Of a DNA stretch of 36,066 nt, positions 18,410 through 28,739 are shown one piece after another. Every line of letters starts with the position of its first letter. The first letter of the stretch is position 1. The position numbers and the translations under genes are program-made. The notes beneath the pieces are model-generated. The model saw only the letters and a list, made by a program, of their open reading frames with translations. It ran no database searches and had not been told where the DNA came from. This stretch comes from Saprospiraceae bacterium (GTDB lineage: Bacteria; Bacteroidota; Bacteroidia; Chitinophagales; Saprospiraceae): positions 1 through 36,066 of the forward strand of contig JABSSK010000006.1 in NCBI GenBank assembly GCA_013214265.1. The letters are read 5' to 3'.

Positions 18410-21400
18410 ATGTGGAACATTTGGATCGATACCGGAGGTACATTTACCGACTGTTTTGCCAAGCCACCCCAAGGCACCATGCAAAGATTGAAGGTGCTCA
18501 GTAGTGGGCATTTACGCGGAACCATTACTTATCAGCCGGCACCTAACAAGGTTACCATTAAGCATAACTGGCCCGTTTCAAAAGATATATTCTCCGGATA
18601 TTCATTTGCAATTGAAGGGCACGCCTATGCAATAAATATAAAAAGTTATAGCCATCAGAATCAGACTTTTACATTAGATAGAGATATACCTAAAGGCGTC
18701 ACTGGCTCTGACTTCAGTATTACTGCAGCCGAAGAAGCTCCTATACTAGCCGCTCGTCTTGCGACCCAAACACCCCTAAGTCAAAAATTACCAACCATAA
18801 CCATGCGGCTGGGGTCTACCCGGGGTACGAATGCTTTATTGGAAAGAAAGGGTGCTAAAACCTTATTACTTATTACAGAAGGCTTTAAAGACTTAATGTA
18901 TATAGGTACACAGCAACGGCCTAATCTGTTTGAAATCGATATTCCTGAACCAAATGTGCTGTATGATGATGTTTTGGAAGTACCCGAAAGACTAGACGCC
19001 TCTGGTAATGTTATCATTCCTCTTACCAGTCTTTTTCTGGAAAACTGCATACAATACGTTAAGCAAAAAGGCTATGAATCCGTAGCTATAGTACTACTCC
19101 ATGCTTACCGAAACCCCATGCATGAACAAAGGATAGCTGAAGCGCTTGAACAGGCCGGAGTCAAATATATTTCAACGTCGCAAGCACTAAGTCCCACTAT
19201 TAAACTACTTCCCAGAGCTAGGACTACTTTAGTCAATGCTTATCTAAAGCCGATCATCCACGAATACCTCGGTAGTATCGCCCAGACGATAGGCGCCGAA
19301 AATGGAACAGGTAAACTACTGGTTATGACCAGTTCGGGTGGTTTAGTACCACACGCAAACTTTCAGCCAAAAGACAGCTTATTGAGTGGGCCGGCTGGTG
19401 GAGTAGTTGGTGCTGCTACAATCGGACACCAAATCGGTCTACATAAATTATTAACCTTAGATATGGGGGGTACCAGTACAGACACAGCCCGCTATGATCA
19501 AATCTACGACTACCAATTTCATACAACCATCGATAATATTGAAATGAATAGTCCTGCTCTGGCTATTGAAACCGTCGCTGCCGGTGGAGGATCTATTTGC
19601 TGGTTTGATGGCCAAAAGCTTCAAGTAGGCCCACATTCAGCTGGAGCCCAGCCTGGCCCAGCAGCTTATGGAGCAGGAGGTCCTCTAACCATTACTGATG
19701 TCAACCTATTGCTCGGAAAAATGCAACCCGAAAGGATGAGTATTCCACTTCGGCCAGAGCGATCAAGAGAAGCTCTAGAAAGACTTCGCCAACAAGTCGA
19801 AAAGAAAACAGGTCACAATTACGAACCAAAAGAAATTTTGGAAGGACTCGAAGCAATAGCAAATGAAAAAATGGCCGAAGCCATCCGTAGAATATCTGTT
19901 GCCAAAGGCTTTAACCCTTCAGAATATGCCCTCTTGGCCTTCGGGGGAGCTGGTGGGTTGCATGCTGCTCAGGTAGCAGAGCTACTCCAGATAAAAACCT
20001 TGATACTTCCTTTTGATGGAGGTCTATTAAGTGCCTACGGTATCGGTCATGCCGAAATAGAGCGTCTGGTTGAAATTCAAGTTCTTCAGAACTTACATGA
20101 TCCCAATTTAGACCTCGAATTGCTTTTGCAGAATGCATCAAAAACAGCTCAAAATAAATTATTAGATGAAGGATTCACCCACGCAGAAATATTCATTCGC
20201 CAGAAGCTTTTGTTCCTGCGTTTTGCTGGTCAGAACGCCACTTTAGAAATTGACTACACAGCTCCCTCCAATACTCCGGACACATTATTCAAAGAAGCCT
20301 ATATTCAGCTTTTTGGATACTACCCGCCAAACCGAACAATAGAACTAGAAAGTGTTCGTGTCATTGCCTCTAGTAAATCTGAAATCACACAACCCAATAC
20401 AAACCACCCTAAAAAGAATCACCTTGACCTACATGCTTCGGATAACCAATACCCAAATGTGTATTGGCCCGATTTAAGTGTAGGCAACTCATTTTCGGGT
20501 CCAGCCCTTATACTTAGTGATCACTCTAGTTTCTTTCTGCCTCGTGACTGGTCGGTTCTAACCTACCCCGAAAGGAACCTGATTGTACAAAAAGAAATAC
20601 AATCTGATCGAAAAGAAATAGCGGAGAAAGAAGCTATTGAACTGGAACTTTTCACCAACCGCTTCATGAGTATTGCGGAGGATATGGGCGCACAACTGCA
20701 ACGGACCGCCTTTTCTGTGAATGTAAAAGAGCGACTTGATTTTTCGTGTGCAATCCTGAACCCTAAAGCTGAGCTTTTGGTCAATGCTCCCCATATACCT
20801 GTTCATCTGGGGAGCTTGGGTATCTGTGCACGCCTCTGTTTGGAAGTACTTCCTTTACAACCTGGCGATGTTATTCTCACCAATCATCCAAAGTATGGTG
20901 GTTCTCACTTACCTGATGTAACTATACTCATGGGCACGTACACCGATCAAGGCGAGCTCATTGGTTACCTTATCAATCGAGCTCATCATGCTGAAATTGG
21001 AGGTAAACGCCCGGGGTCTATGCCTCCTGATGCCCGTACTCTGGCAGAAGAAGGGGTAGCCTTTTCTCCCGTATATCTGGTAAAAGATGGCTCCGTAAGA
21101 TGGGCTGAAATTGAAGCTATACTAAAAAGTGGAGATTACCCTACCCGATCAATCGCCGAAAATATAGCTGACCTAAGAGCCGCTCTAGCTAGCCTTCGTT
21201 ATGGGGCGGAAGCCCTAAAAAACTTGGTACAACTGCATAGCCTCGATAAAGTGCACAAGTACATGAAACGAGTACAGCAAACAGCCAGTACAACTTTAGA
21301 AGAGGGACTTAAAGCTTATTTAGGAAATGTATTTAGAGCAGAAGAATACCTTGATGATGGTCATCGATTAGCTGTTTGCATTGACTTTCGTCAAAAACCC

Positions 21401-22168
21401 TATATTTTTGACTTTTCAGGTACAGCAAAAGCTCATCCTTTTAACCTTAACGCCAATATATCCATCGTCTACAGTGCGGTACTTTATGTTTTACGTTTAC
21501 TCTGTACCAAACCTGTCCCTTTGAATGAAGGCTTAATGGCGTCGATACGCATCCGCGTTCCACCTTCTTTATTACATCCTCAATTTGAGGATGACCCAAA
21601 TGAATGTCCAGCGGTTGTAGGTGGCAATACGGAAGTAAGCCAGCGGTTGGTAGATACGCTGCTAAAGGCACTTTCTCTGGTAGCTTGTTCTCAAGGAACC
21701 ATGAATAACTTGTTATTCGGAAATGAACATTTCGGCTACTATGAAACTATTGGAGGTGGTACAGGTGCCGGAGATGGTTTCAATGGCCGGTCCGGTGTTC
21801 ATCAACATATGACAAATACCAGAATGACCGATCCGGAAGAACTTGAGCTGAAATACCCTGTAAGATTATGGGAATTTGGACTGCGTCTCAATTCTGGAGG
21901 CGATGGGCAGTGGAAAGGAGGGAACGGGATTATTCGCGAACTCGAGTTTCTGGAGCCCGTCGACTTTACCCTCATTAGCCAGCACAGAATTGTAGCACCC
22001 TATGGTATGAAAGGGGGAGAAAATGGAATGCCAGGACAGCAATGGCTACAAAAAAAGAATGGTACAATCGAACCAATAAAAGGAATAACAGACCAGTCAT
22101 TATCCTCAGGTGATCGAATTCGCCTTGAAACCCCCGGAGGGGGTGGGTACGGGAAAAAAGAATCATAA
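18410..22168 (+). CDS. Fused hydantoinase A/B (5-oxoprolinase-like) protein
   Basis: 1252 aa; HyuA part IDTGGTFTDCFAKP, TMRLGSTRGTNALLERKGAKTLLLITEGFKDLMYIGTQQRP, LTLDMGGTSTDTARYD; HyuB part MSIAEDMGAQLQRTAFSVNVKERLDFSCAILNPKAELLVNAPHIPVHLGSLG, LRLNSGGDGQWKGGNGIIRELEFLEP, ETPGGGGYG. Confidence 0.95.
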   Translation: MWNIWIDTGGTFTDCFAKPPQGTMQRLKVLSSGHLRGTITYQPAPNKVTIKHNWPVSKDIFSGYSFAIEGHAYAINIKSYSHQNQTFTLDRDIPKGVTGSDFSITAAEEAPILAARLATQTPLSQKLPTITMRLGSTRGTNALLERKGAKTLLLITEGFKDLMYIGTQQRPNLFEIDIPEPNVLYDDVLEVPERLDASGNVIIPLTSLFLENCIQYVKQKGYESVAIVLLHAYRNPMHEQRIAEALEQAGVKYISTSQALSPTIKLLPRARTTLVNAYLKPIIHEYLGSIAQTIGAENGTGKLLVMTSSGGLVPHANFQPKDSLLSGPAGGVVGAATIGHQIGLHKLLTLDMGGTSTDTARYDQIYDYQFHTTIDNIEMNSPALAIETVAAGGGSICWFDGQKLQVGPHSAGAQPGPAAYGAGGPLTITDVNLLLGKMQPERMSIPLRPERSREALERLRQQVEKKTGHNYEPKEILEGLEAIANEKMAEAIRRISVAKGFNPSEYALLAFGGAGGLHAAQVAELLQIKTLILPFDGGLLSAYGIGHAEIERLVEIQVLQNLHDPNLDLELLLQNASKTAQNKLLDEGFTHAEIFIRQKLLFLRFAGQNATLEIDYTAPSNTPDTLFKEAYIQLFGYYPPNRTIELESVRVIASSKSEITQPNTNHPKKNHLDLHASDNQYPNVYWPDLSVGNSFSGPALILSDHSSFFLPRDWSVLTYPERNLIVQKEIQSDRKEIAEKEAIELELFTNRFMSIAEDMGAQLQRTAFSVNVKERLDFSCAILNPKAELLVNAPHIPVHLGSLGICARLCLEVLPLQPGDVILTNHPKYGGSHLPDVTILMGTYTDQGELIGYLINRAHHAEIGGKRPGSMPPDARTLAEEGVAFSPVYLVKDGSVRWAEIEAILKSGDYPTRSIAENIADLRAALASLRYGAEALKNLVQLHSLDKVHKYMKRVQQTASTTLEEGLKAYLGNVFRAEEYLDDGHRLAVCIDFRQKPYIFDFSGTAKAHPFNLNANISIVYSAVLYVLRLLCTKPVPLNEGLMASIRIRVPPSLLHPQFEDDPNECPAVVGGNTEVSQRLVDTLLKALSLVACSQGTMNNLLFGNEHFGYYETIGGGTGAGDGFNGRSGVHQHMTNTRMTDPEELELKYPVRLWEFGLRLNSGGDGQWKGGNGIIRELEFLEPVDFTLISQHRIVAPYGMKGGENGMPGQQWLQKKNGTIEPIKGITDQSLSSGDRIRLETPGGGGYGKKES

Positions 22169-22286
22169 AAACTAGGTTAACTCCCTGATTTTGAGTATAC
22201 TTTTACACGTTTTAAACAACCAATGTGTATTAAAACTAACAATCAAAATAGAAGATAACACACTGAAAAAAAGCTACTTATCATGA

Positions 22287-22363
22287 TTTTCCACAATTTT
22301 ATATTGATTTAATGTGGAAAACTATACAAACGTCTGCTTATAAAGGCTCTCTGGTGTGGATAA
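22287..22363. promoter_or_regulatory. Cluster of three consensus DnaA boxes (TTWTNCACA), two forming an inverted repeat
   Basis: TTTTCCACA at 22287-22295 (+), TGTGGAAAA at 22313-22321 (reverse complement TTTTCCACA), TGTGGATAA at 22355-22363 (reverse complement TTATCCACA), all in an AT-rich convergent intergenic gap. Confidence 0.5.
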
Positions 22364-22382
22364 GCGATACGATTAACCCAGA

Positions 22383-23120
22383 TCAAGGATTTTTCGTTGG
22401 CTCATCAGAAGTAACCGCATGCTCTTGATCTTTACCAGCAAAATAGTTTTCGAGCTCCGTTAATGTTTCCGCTTCGGTAGTAATATCACGAATGACTTTA
22501 CCATGTTCCAGAACAACGATACGTTTGCATACTTCCGTAATATGGGTTAGATCATGACTCGAAATCAGGACCGTCATATCACTAGGTAAATCCTTAATCA
22601 GTTGTTTCAATTGTATTTGTGAGCTTGGATCCAAATTAGCGAAAGGCTCATCGAGTACGAGAAGTTCCGGTTGTCCAATCAAGGCGGCAGCGATACCCAC
22701 CTTCTTCTGGTTACCCTTAGATAAGTCTCGGATATATTTCTTTTTTTCCAAAATCTCACCATGGAAGAAATCCGAAAATTTACTTAAGCGTTCTTCCAGT
22801 TCTCCTGTATTAACAGCGTATAATTGGGCAACAAACTCAAAGTATTCCTGAGGTGTTAAAAAGCCAATTAGAAAACTCTCGTCCAGATAGGCACCCGTGT
22901 AAGGTTTCCAATGTTCAGAGCGTCCTACAGGTTTACCCTTCGATAAAACTTCACCGGAGCTAGGCTGAATCAGATCCATGATCAAACTAAACAAAGTGGT
23001 TTTACCTGCCCCGTTATTTCCTACCAGCCCAAAACTCTCTCCATCAGAAATGGATAAAGAAGGCACATCCAGTACAGAAACCCCTTTATACGATTTTGAT
23101 AATTTTTGTATTGACAGCAT
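22383..23120 (-). CDS. ABC transporter ATP-binding protein
   Basis: Walker A GLVGNNGAGKTTLFS, signature LSKGNQKKVGIAAALIG, Walker B LLVLDEPFANLD, H-loop ISSHDLTHI. Confidence 0.95.
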   Translation of the reverse strand: MLSIQKLSKSYKGVSVLDVPSLSISDGESFGLVGNNGAGKTTLFSLIMDLIQPSSGEVLSKGKPVGRSEHWKPYTGAYLDESFLIGFLTPQEYFEFVAQLYAVNTGELEERLSKFSDFFHGEILEKKKYIRDLSKGNQKKVGIAAALIGQPELLVLDEPFANLDPSSQIQLKQLIKDLPSDMTVLISSHDLTHITEVCKRIVVLEHGKVIRDITTEAETLTELENYFAGKDQEHAVTSDEPTKNP

Positions 23121-23128
23121 ATCTTTTT

Positions 23129-24601
23129 TTATTTCGATTTAAATCCAGCACTCATGATGTACTTACGTTTGTGAAACTGGTCTACTATCCGATCCATCAA
23201 GTAATTTTTTAGTACAATTCCAATAATCCCCAGAATAGCCAGCATAGCCAAGCCTACATATTTATTAAAAAAAATTCCAAAAGGTGCATAAATAACCATC
23301 GGAATAATTAAAAGTGGTACCAACATCACAAATTGATTCGCTCCCACACCTTCGTAGTTAAAAAAGGCCCCTTTAGTGAGTTCCACGCGCTTAACGTTAT
23401 ACGTAGCCGCATACATCAGCAGAAATGAGTTTATCCCTAAATTGAAAAGTGCACAAGCCACAAAAGCTAATGGCAGGTTAATATCGAGAAAACCATAAGC
23501 CAAAGAAAGAAGTGTGAATAAACCTGTGAAAAAAGCAAAGAGAAGATATTTAGCCTCAAAATATTCACGAATACTAAAATTACGAGTCAGCATGAAATCA
23601 AAAAACGTACTCTCCCAAGAAAACATAAACTGCCCATACTGAATCATGAGGAAACCCGAAATAAATATGCCTAAAAAGATTGCAGTTAGAAATGAAGATT
23701 GCAGTACTTCTGCAAATAACAATGGGTATGCAATGAAAATTAAGCCAACTATCATCATAGTACGTGGGCGTTTGTTGCGCCAAATGAGCTTGAGGTCTAA
23801 ACGCATCAAGTCACCCAAATTACCAAATCTGTCTAACCATGTAAATTGATTTAAGCTGACCGCTTCCGACCGATTGCTGACAAAAGCGTCCACATAGGCA
23901 TACTTTCGGAACCTTTGGTATATCATAATATACATTAAGGTAGCTACACCTCCCGGAATAATTAACCAAACTGGAGCAACCACCACCTTACCGAGTGCAA
24001 GCACGAAGGCATCAGAAAATCCTATTATATTTTCTATATCCAGATAAAAAATGCTTCCAATAACCACCAATAAGGCTAATATTAGTGCCGGCTTAATGCT
24101 AAACATTCTTTTCAACCAGAATACTAAATAGTGGTTAGCAATTACTATCCATACAAAAAACGTCAACCAAGCCAAGCCACCACCTAATCCAAATTCAGGT
24201 ATCACCACCTTTATCATAATCGGAATACCAAGCAATAGTGGTAACAAATTGAAAAAGTTGGGTAATGATCGAATCAGAATAAAATGAAATACCTTTCTAC
24301 GATCAATTGGCATGACCAGTAATGGCCGGATAGCCAATAAAGGAAAGGATTGTAGAAAAAATCTTAGGAGCAAATCTGACAGAAAGTAATAGCAGATTAA
24401 TTCATTAATAGATACAAAGACCGATACAGAATCGCTAGCCGAGTCTCCACGAATAATTTCAGGAAGGAATATGGCAAGTGCTAGTACATTGACTAACATA
24501 TACAGGGCAAAAAACGCCAAAATCAATGTGATAGCCAGATCTTTCCCTGAGAATGCTGATCTAATCCGCGATTTCCATTCATTGCGTAAAAGTGCTAGCA
24601 T
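23129..24601 (-). CDS. ABC transporter permease, DUF5687-like membrane protein
   Basis: Polytopic; MLALLRNEWKSRIRSAFSGKDLAITLILAFFALYMLVN..., 8 nt upstream of the ABC ATPase. ORF track extends to 24721, but the first 40 residues look untranslated; ATG at 24601 preferred. Confidence 0.8.
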   Translation of the reverse strand: MLALLRNEWKSRIRSAFSGKDLAITLILAFFALYMLVNVLALAIFLPEIIRGDSASDSVSVFVSINELICYYFLSDLLLRFFLQSFPLLAIRPLLVMPIDRRKVFHFILIRSLPNFFNLLPLLLGIPIMIKVVIPEFGLGGGLAWLTFFVWIVIANHYLVFWLKRMFSIKPALILALLVVIGSIFYLDIENIIGFSDAFVLALGKVVVAPVWLIIPGGVATLMYIMIYQRFRKYAYVDAFVSNRSEAVSLNQFTWLDRFGNLGDLMRLDLKLIWRNKRPRTMMIVGLIFIAYPLLFAEVLQSSFLTAIFLGIFISGFLMIQYGQFMFSWESTFFDFMLTRNFSIREYFEAKYLLFAFFTGLFTLLSLAYGFLDINLPLAFVACALFNLGINSFLLMYAATYNVKRVELTKGAFFNYEGVGANQFVMLVPLLIIPMVIYAPFGIFFNKYVGLAMLAILGIIGIVLKNYLMDRIVDQFHKRKYIMSAGFKSK

Positions 24602-24746
24602 AGCTAATTGTATTGATTTGAGAAAATGAGAAGTATCCTTATCCAGTACTTTATGAAATTGATAATATCCTAGTCGTTCCCCACTTTTTGTCGATTGACA
24701 TACACAAAAACTCGACGTCAACGCTACTTATGCAATGATAAGACAC

Positions 24747-27557
24747 TTAGTGTGCCTCGCGCCAATTATGCCCAATTCCTGCTTCTACTAAGATGGGAAC
24801 CGAAAGATTAGGCAAGGCATTTTTCATCAGATCCATGATCAAAGGCTTAACTTCTTCTAATTCGTTTTTGGGAACATCAAAAACCAATTCATCATGAACT
24901 TGAAGAATCATACGCGTGGCAAAACCTTTGTCAAGAAGCATATGATGTACATTGACCATAGCCATTTTAATCATGTCGGCTGCTGAACCCTGGATAGGTG
25001 TATTGATTGCCATACGCTCCGCATTACTTCTGGCCAGTGAGCTCTTTGAATTAATATCCCGCAAATGCCTGCGCCTGCCAATTAGCGTCTTTACAAAACC
25101 ATATTTACGGGCATGCTCTATCATATCATCCATATACTTCTTCAACCCGCTATACTGCTTAAAGTACTGGTCGATCAATTCTTTCGCCTCAACCCGCTTG
25201 ATATCCAATTGACGAGATAAATTAGTAGCTCCAGCTCCATAAATGATTGAGAAGTTGACCGTTTTTGCCCGGTAGCGTTGTTCACGCGTAACTTCTTCGT
25301 ATGGTACTTCAAAAACCCGAGCAGCTGTAGCTCGGTGAATATCCTTACCTTCCTGAAAAGCTTCTACCATAGCCTGGTCCTTGCTTATTTCTGCAATCAA
25401 CCGAAGTTCAATCTGAGAATAATCAGCTGCTAATAGTACATGTTCATCATCACGTGGAATGAAAGCTTCCCTAACTTTTGCACCTTCTTCAGAACGAATA
25501 GGTATATTCTGTAAATTAGGATTGTTGGAACTTAAACGGCCGGTGGCCGTTAAAGCCTGATTAAAAGAAGAATGAATGCGGCCTGTATGGGGATGTATCA
25601 TTTTTGGTAAAGCCTCTACATAAGTAGATAGTAGTTTTGTCAGGCCTCTATAGTCTAAAATATCATTGACAATAGGAAACGCTGTGGATAGGTCAATGAG
25701 CTTATCCTCACTAGTCGAATACTGACCCGATTTTGTTTTACGTCCCTTGTAGGGTAAACCCATTTTATCAAATAAAACCTCACCTACCTGTTTTGGTGAA
25801 CCAATATTAAAGGGTACACCTGCCGTTTCATGAATCTTCTTTTCAAGTAATGCGATTTTGTCTTTTAACAATACAGCATATTCTTGCAAATAACGGCTAT
25901 CCAGATTAATACCCTCATGCTCCATAGCAACTAATACAGGAACCAGTGGTGCCTCGACCTTATTGTATAATTCGTGAAGAACCGGCTCTTCTTTCAACTT
26001 AGGCTCCAAAAATGTTTTTAGCTGAAAGGTAATATCAGCGTCCTCGGCAGCGTAATCCGTCACCAAAGCTGGTTCAATATCCCCCATATTCTTCTGGTTC
26101 TTACCTTTTTTACCGATAAGGTTTTCAATTGGAATGGGTTTATACTGCAAATAGGTCTCTGCCAGATAGTTCATATTATGTCGCAATTCCGGCTCCAACA
26201 GATAATGTACAATCATCGTGTCAAAGCAATATCCTGCAACCTGTATACCATATCTGAGCATTACTAATGCATCATATTTCAGGTTTTGGGCAATTTTAGT
26301 AATACCTGCATGCTCAAAAAAAGCACGAAACTCTTCAATGATAGTTTGGGCTTCGTCCTGATTAGCCGGAACAGGTACGTAGAAACCTTCATGCGCTTTC
26401 CAGGAAAAGGCGATACCCACTAATTTCGCTAGAGTCGCATCAATGTTCGTTGTTTCCGTATCAAAACACACCTCTTTTTGTACCAGCAATTTTTCTAGTA
26501 ACGTTCTGCGCTTTTCAGGCGTATCTACCAGAACATAGTCATGCGGCGTGTTTTCTATTGTATTTTTTGCAATTGAATGTTGTTCAAGTTGGGGTGCCTT
26601 GGTCTCAAGTAGTGAATCTGTAAGGAACAAAGAACCTTGCTGACCTTCGCTATGTGATGATAATTCACCTCCGGTATCCCCGGCTCCCAGAATTGATTTG
26701 GCCAATGTTCTAAACTCAAGTTCAACAAAAAGGTCACTTAGCGCCTCCCTGTTCATAGGGTCTAACTGGAGTGATGTGGGTTCAAAAGCTATGGGAACAT
26801 CAATATCAATAGTTGCCAATGTTTTTGATAAACGCGCTTGATCCGCATTATCTCTTACCTTCTCCTGCTGTTTTCCTTTAAGCTGATCAATATTATCCAA
26901 TAATCCTTCAACAGTATCGAACCTGCTCAATAGCTTTGCGGCTGTCTTTGCACCAATGCCAGGAACACCCGGAATATTATCAACAGAATCCCCCTGCAAA
27001 GCTAGGATATCAATAACCTGTTCCGGCCGCTCAATAGCCCACTTTTCGCATACTTCTTTAGGGCCCTGAACCTCAACACCATTCCCCTGCCGGGATGGCT
27101 TATAAATGTAAATATGATCCGAAACAAGCTGACCAAAATCTTTATCTGGCGTGACCATATATGTTGTGTAGCCCGCTTGTTCTGCCTTTACGGCTAATGT
27201 ACCAATTACATCATCTGCTTCGTATCCATCAACAGTAACAATAGGAATATTAAATCCCTCTACAATTTTCCGGATGTAAGGAAATGCAATAGCAATATCC
27301 TCCGGCTGCTCTTCCCGGTTAGCGTTGTATGGTGCATACATATCATGCCGAAACGTAGGCCCCGATGGATCAAAAGCCACTGCAATATGGGTAGGTTTTT
27401 CATTCTTCAGCAAGTCCCATAAAGTTCGAGTAAAACCCGTGATAGCCGAAGTATTAATGCCTTTCGAATTGATCAGGGGACGCGTAATAAAAGCAAAATG
27501 AGCCCGGTAAACTAAGGCATGTCCATCTAGTAGGAACAATTTTTTGTCGGAAGACAT
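24747..27557 (-). CDS. polA: DNA polymerase I
   Basis: 936 aa; 5'-3' nuclease domain (LFLLDGHALVYRAHFAF..., GYEADDVIGTLA), 3'-5' exonuclease DxE (VCFDTETTNID), pol motifs A/B/C (LLAADYSQIELRL, YRAKTVNFSIIYGAGATNLS, LQVHDELVFDV). Confidence 0.98.
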   Translation of the reverse strand: MSSDKKLFLLDGHALVYRAHFAFITRPLINSKGINTSAITGFTRTLWDLLKNEKPTHIAVAFDPSGPTFRHDMYAPYNANREEQPEDIAIAFPYIRKIVEGFNIPIVTVDGYEADDVIGTLAVKAEQAGYTTYMVTPDKDFGQLVSDHIYIYKPSRQGNGVEVQGPKEVCEKWAIERPEQVIDILALQGDSVDNIPGVPGIGAKTAAKLLSRFDTVEGLLDNIDQLKGKQQEKVRDNADQARLSKTLATIDIDVPIAFEPTSLQLDPMNREALSDLFVELEFRTLAKSILGAGDTGGELSSHSEGQQGSLFLTDSLLETKAPQLEQHSIAKNTIENTPHDYVLVDTPEKRRTLLEKLLVQKEVCFDTETTNIDATLAKLVGIAFSWKAHEGFYVPVPANQDEAQTIIEEFRAFFEHAGITKIAQNLKYDALVMLRYGIQVAGYCFDTMIVHYLLEPELRHNMNYLAETYLQYKPIPIENLIGKKGKNQKNMGDIEPALVTDYAAEDADITFQLKTFLEPKLKEEPVLHELYNKVEAPLVPVLVAMEHEGINLDSRYLQEYAVLLKDKIALLEKKIHETAGVPFNIGSPKQVGEVLFDKMGLPYKGRKTKSGQYSTSEDKLIDLSTAFPIVNDILDYRGLTKLLSTYVEALPKMIHPHTGRIHSSFNQALTATGRLSSNNPNLQNIPIRSEEGAKVREAFIPRDDEHVLLAADYSQIELRLIAEISKDQAMVEAFQEGKDIHRATAARVFEVPYEEVTREQRYRAKTVNFSIIYGAGATNLSRQLDIKRVEAKELIDQYFKQYSGLKKYMDDMIEHARKYGFVKTLIGRRRHLRDINSKSSLARSNAERMAINTPIQGSAADMIKMAMVNVHHMLLDKGFATRMILQVHDELVFDVPKNELEEVKPLIMDLMKNALPNLSVPILVEAGIGHNWREAH

Positions 27558-27710
27558 AATAAAAGCTTTTCAGTCAAAAAGCGCAGGGCAGCTCAATGAT
27601 CAGGGTTAGTAGTAAAAGATATGATTCCTTAAAGTACAAAAGACAAGAATAAGGCTTCTCAAAAATACAAAGAAATGGTTAAGCACGACATGTCGACTCA
27701 GGAAATTACC

Positions 27711-28730
27711 CTAGCTGCTTAAGTTATATTTCAATAATAATTGTTGGGTTACGCTAACACGCTTTCCTAATCCGTTTACCCCGTTCGGCTGGTTGAAATC
27801 TGTAATTTGGACTCGGACGTCATCATCATAAAAAACATTGAGATTTAACCCAAATTGAAAATTTTTAATAATAGCAACGCCAATATCAGTTCCCCAGTTT
27901 ATATCAACATTTTCAGGCTTAACCAGATAGTTGGAAAAAAGGAGAATATTACTGCTAATCGTTGCTTTATCATTCCAAAATTTATCGGTAAGTCCCAACC
28001 GTAGAGTTTGCCCCATCGCCTGGAAAATATTATCGAAATCCATATACAGACCCGTATCAGGGTCACGGTCACCACGCACCGGATTTCCATGAACACCCAG
28101 AGCTGCGATACCGTCATCGGCCACAAAAATGAACTTAGCACCCAGAGGAGAATAGTACACAGATATAATGTCACTAGGCTTAAAATCAATCCCGATAGAA
28201 ATATTTAAAGTTGCAGGATTTAAAAAGCGGGATTGCTGTTGATTTTTTCCTGTTAGATCATCTAAAAAATTACCTGGAAACTCATCTGTCCCCATATAAG
28301 CAGGCAGCAGAACGGTAATGAGATCAAAGTTAGCCGCATAGAACCATTTCGATTCTTTGGATGTCCGATAACCAGACTTGATATTATATCTAAATTCATC
28401 ATTAGTCTTTTGGAAAGGAATTTTTCGCGTTCTGTTTTGCGCAATAATGCCTGAACCCAACTTTTGAATACCAAACTGCCAAGAAATAAACTGATCGAGA
28501 TCCAATCGTTTTTTCCGAAACTTAGCATAACCATTTGCGGCTATGCCAAACCCCAGACGGTTCTGGCCTGCACCTTGCTTTGGATTAATCTGTAGAAGCT
28601 GCACAAAATCAAAACCAAAGCCTGCACCGTAGTGCCAGCCGTTCGACAAGGTATCATTCTTAGTTTGACTAAATACATGCATTGGGTATAAGAAAGCCAA
28701 CATAAGGCCAATCAGGATGGGTTGCTTCAT
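27711..28730 (-). CDS. DUF3078-like protein, secreted (copy 1)
   Basis: 339 aa with signal peptide; WHYGAGFGFDFVQLLQINPKQGAGQNRLGFG...; clear full-length paralog of the adjacent ORF. Confidence 0.82.
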   Translation of the reverse strand: MKQPILIGLMLAFLYPMHVFSQTKNDTLSNGWHYGAGFGFDFVQLLQINPKQGAGQNRLGFGIAANGYAKFRKKRLDLDQFISWQFGIQKLGSGIIAQNRTRKIPFQKTNDEFRYNIKSGYRTSKESKWFYAANFDLITVLLPAYMGTDEFPGNFLDDLTGKNQQQSRFLNPATLNISIGIDFKPSDIISVYYSPLGAKFIFVADDGIAALGVHGNPVRGDRDPDTGLYMDFDNIFQAMGQTLRLGLTDKFWNDKATISSNILLFSNYLVKPENVDINWGTDIGVAIIKNFQFGLNLNVFYDDDVRVQITDFNQPNGVNGLGKRVSVTQQLLLKYNLSS

Positions 28731-28739
28731 TTTCGTTTT

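Noticed and set aside
18377-18418. Second possible DnaA-like cluster (TTATCCACT, TTATCAACA, TGTGGAACA) and palindrome GGATAATTATCC upstream of the HyuA/B gene
   Set aside because: Every 9-mer deviates from TTWTNCACA by at least one position and they run into the start codon; not strong enough to call separately, though worth including in a motif scan.
24602-24721. N-terminal 40-residue extension of the DUF5687-like ORF
   Set aside because: MTSSFCVCQSTKSGERLGYYQ... does not look like part of the permease; internal ATG at 24601 followed by LALLRNEWKSRIR is a much better start.
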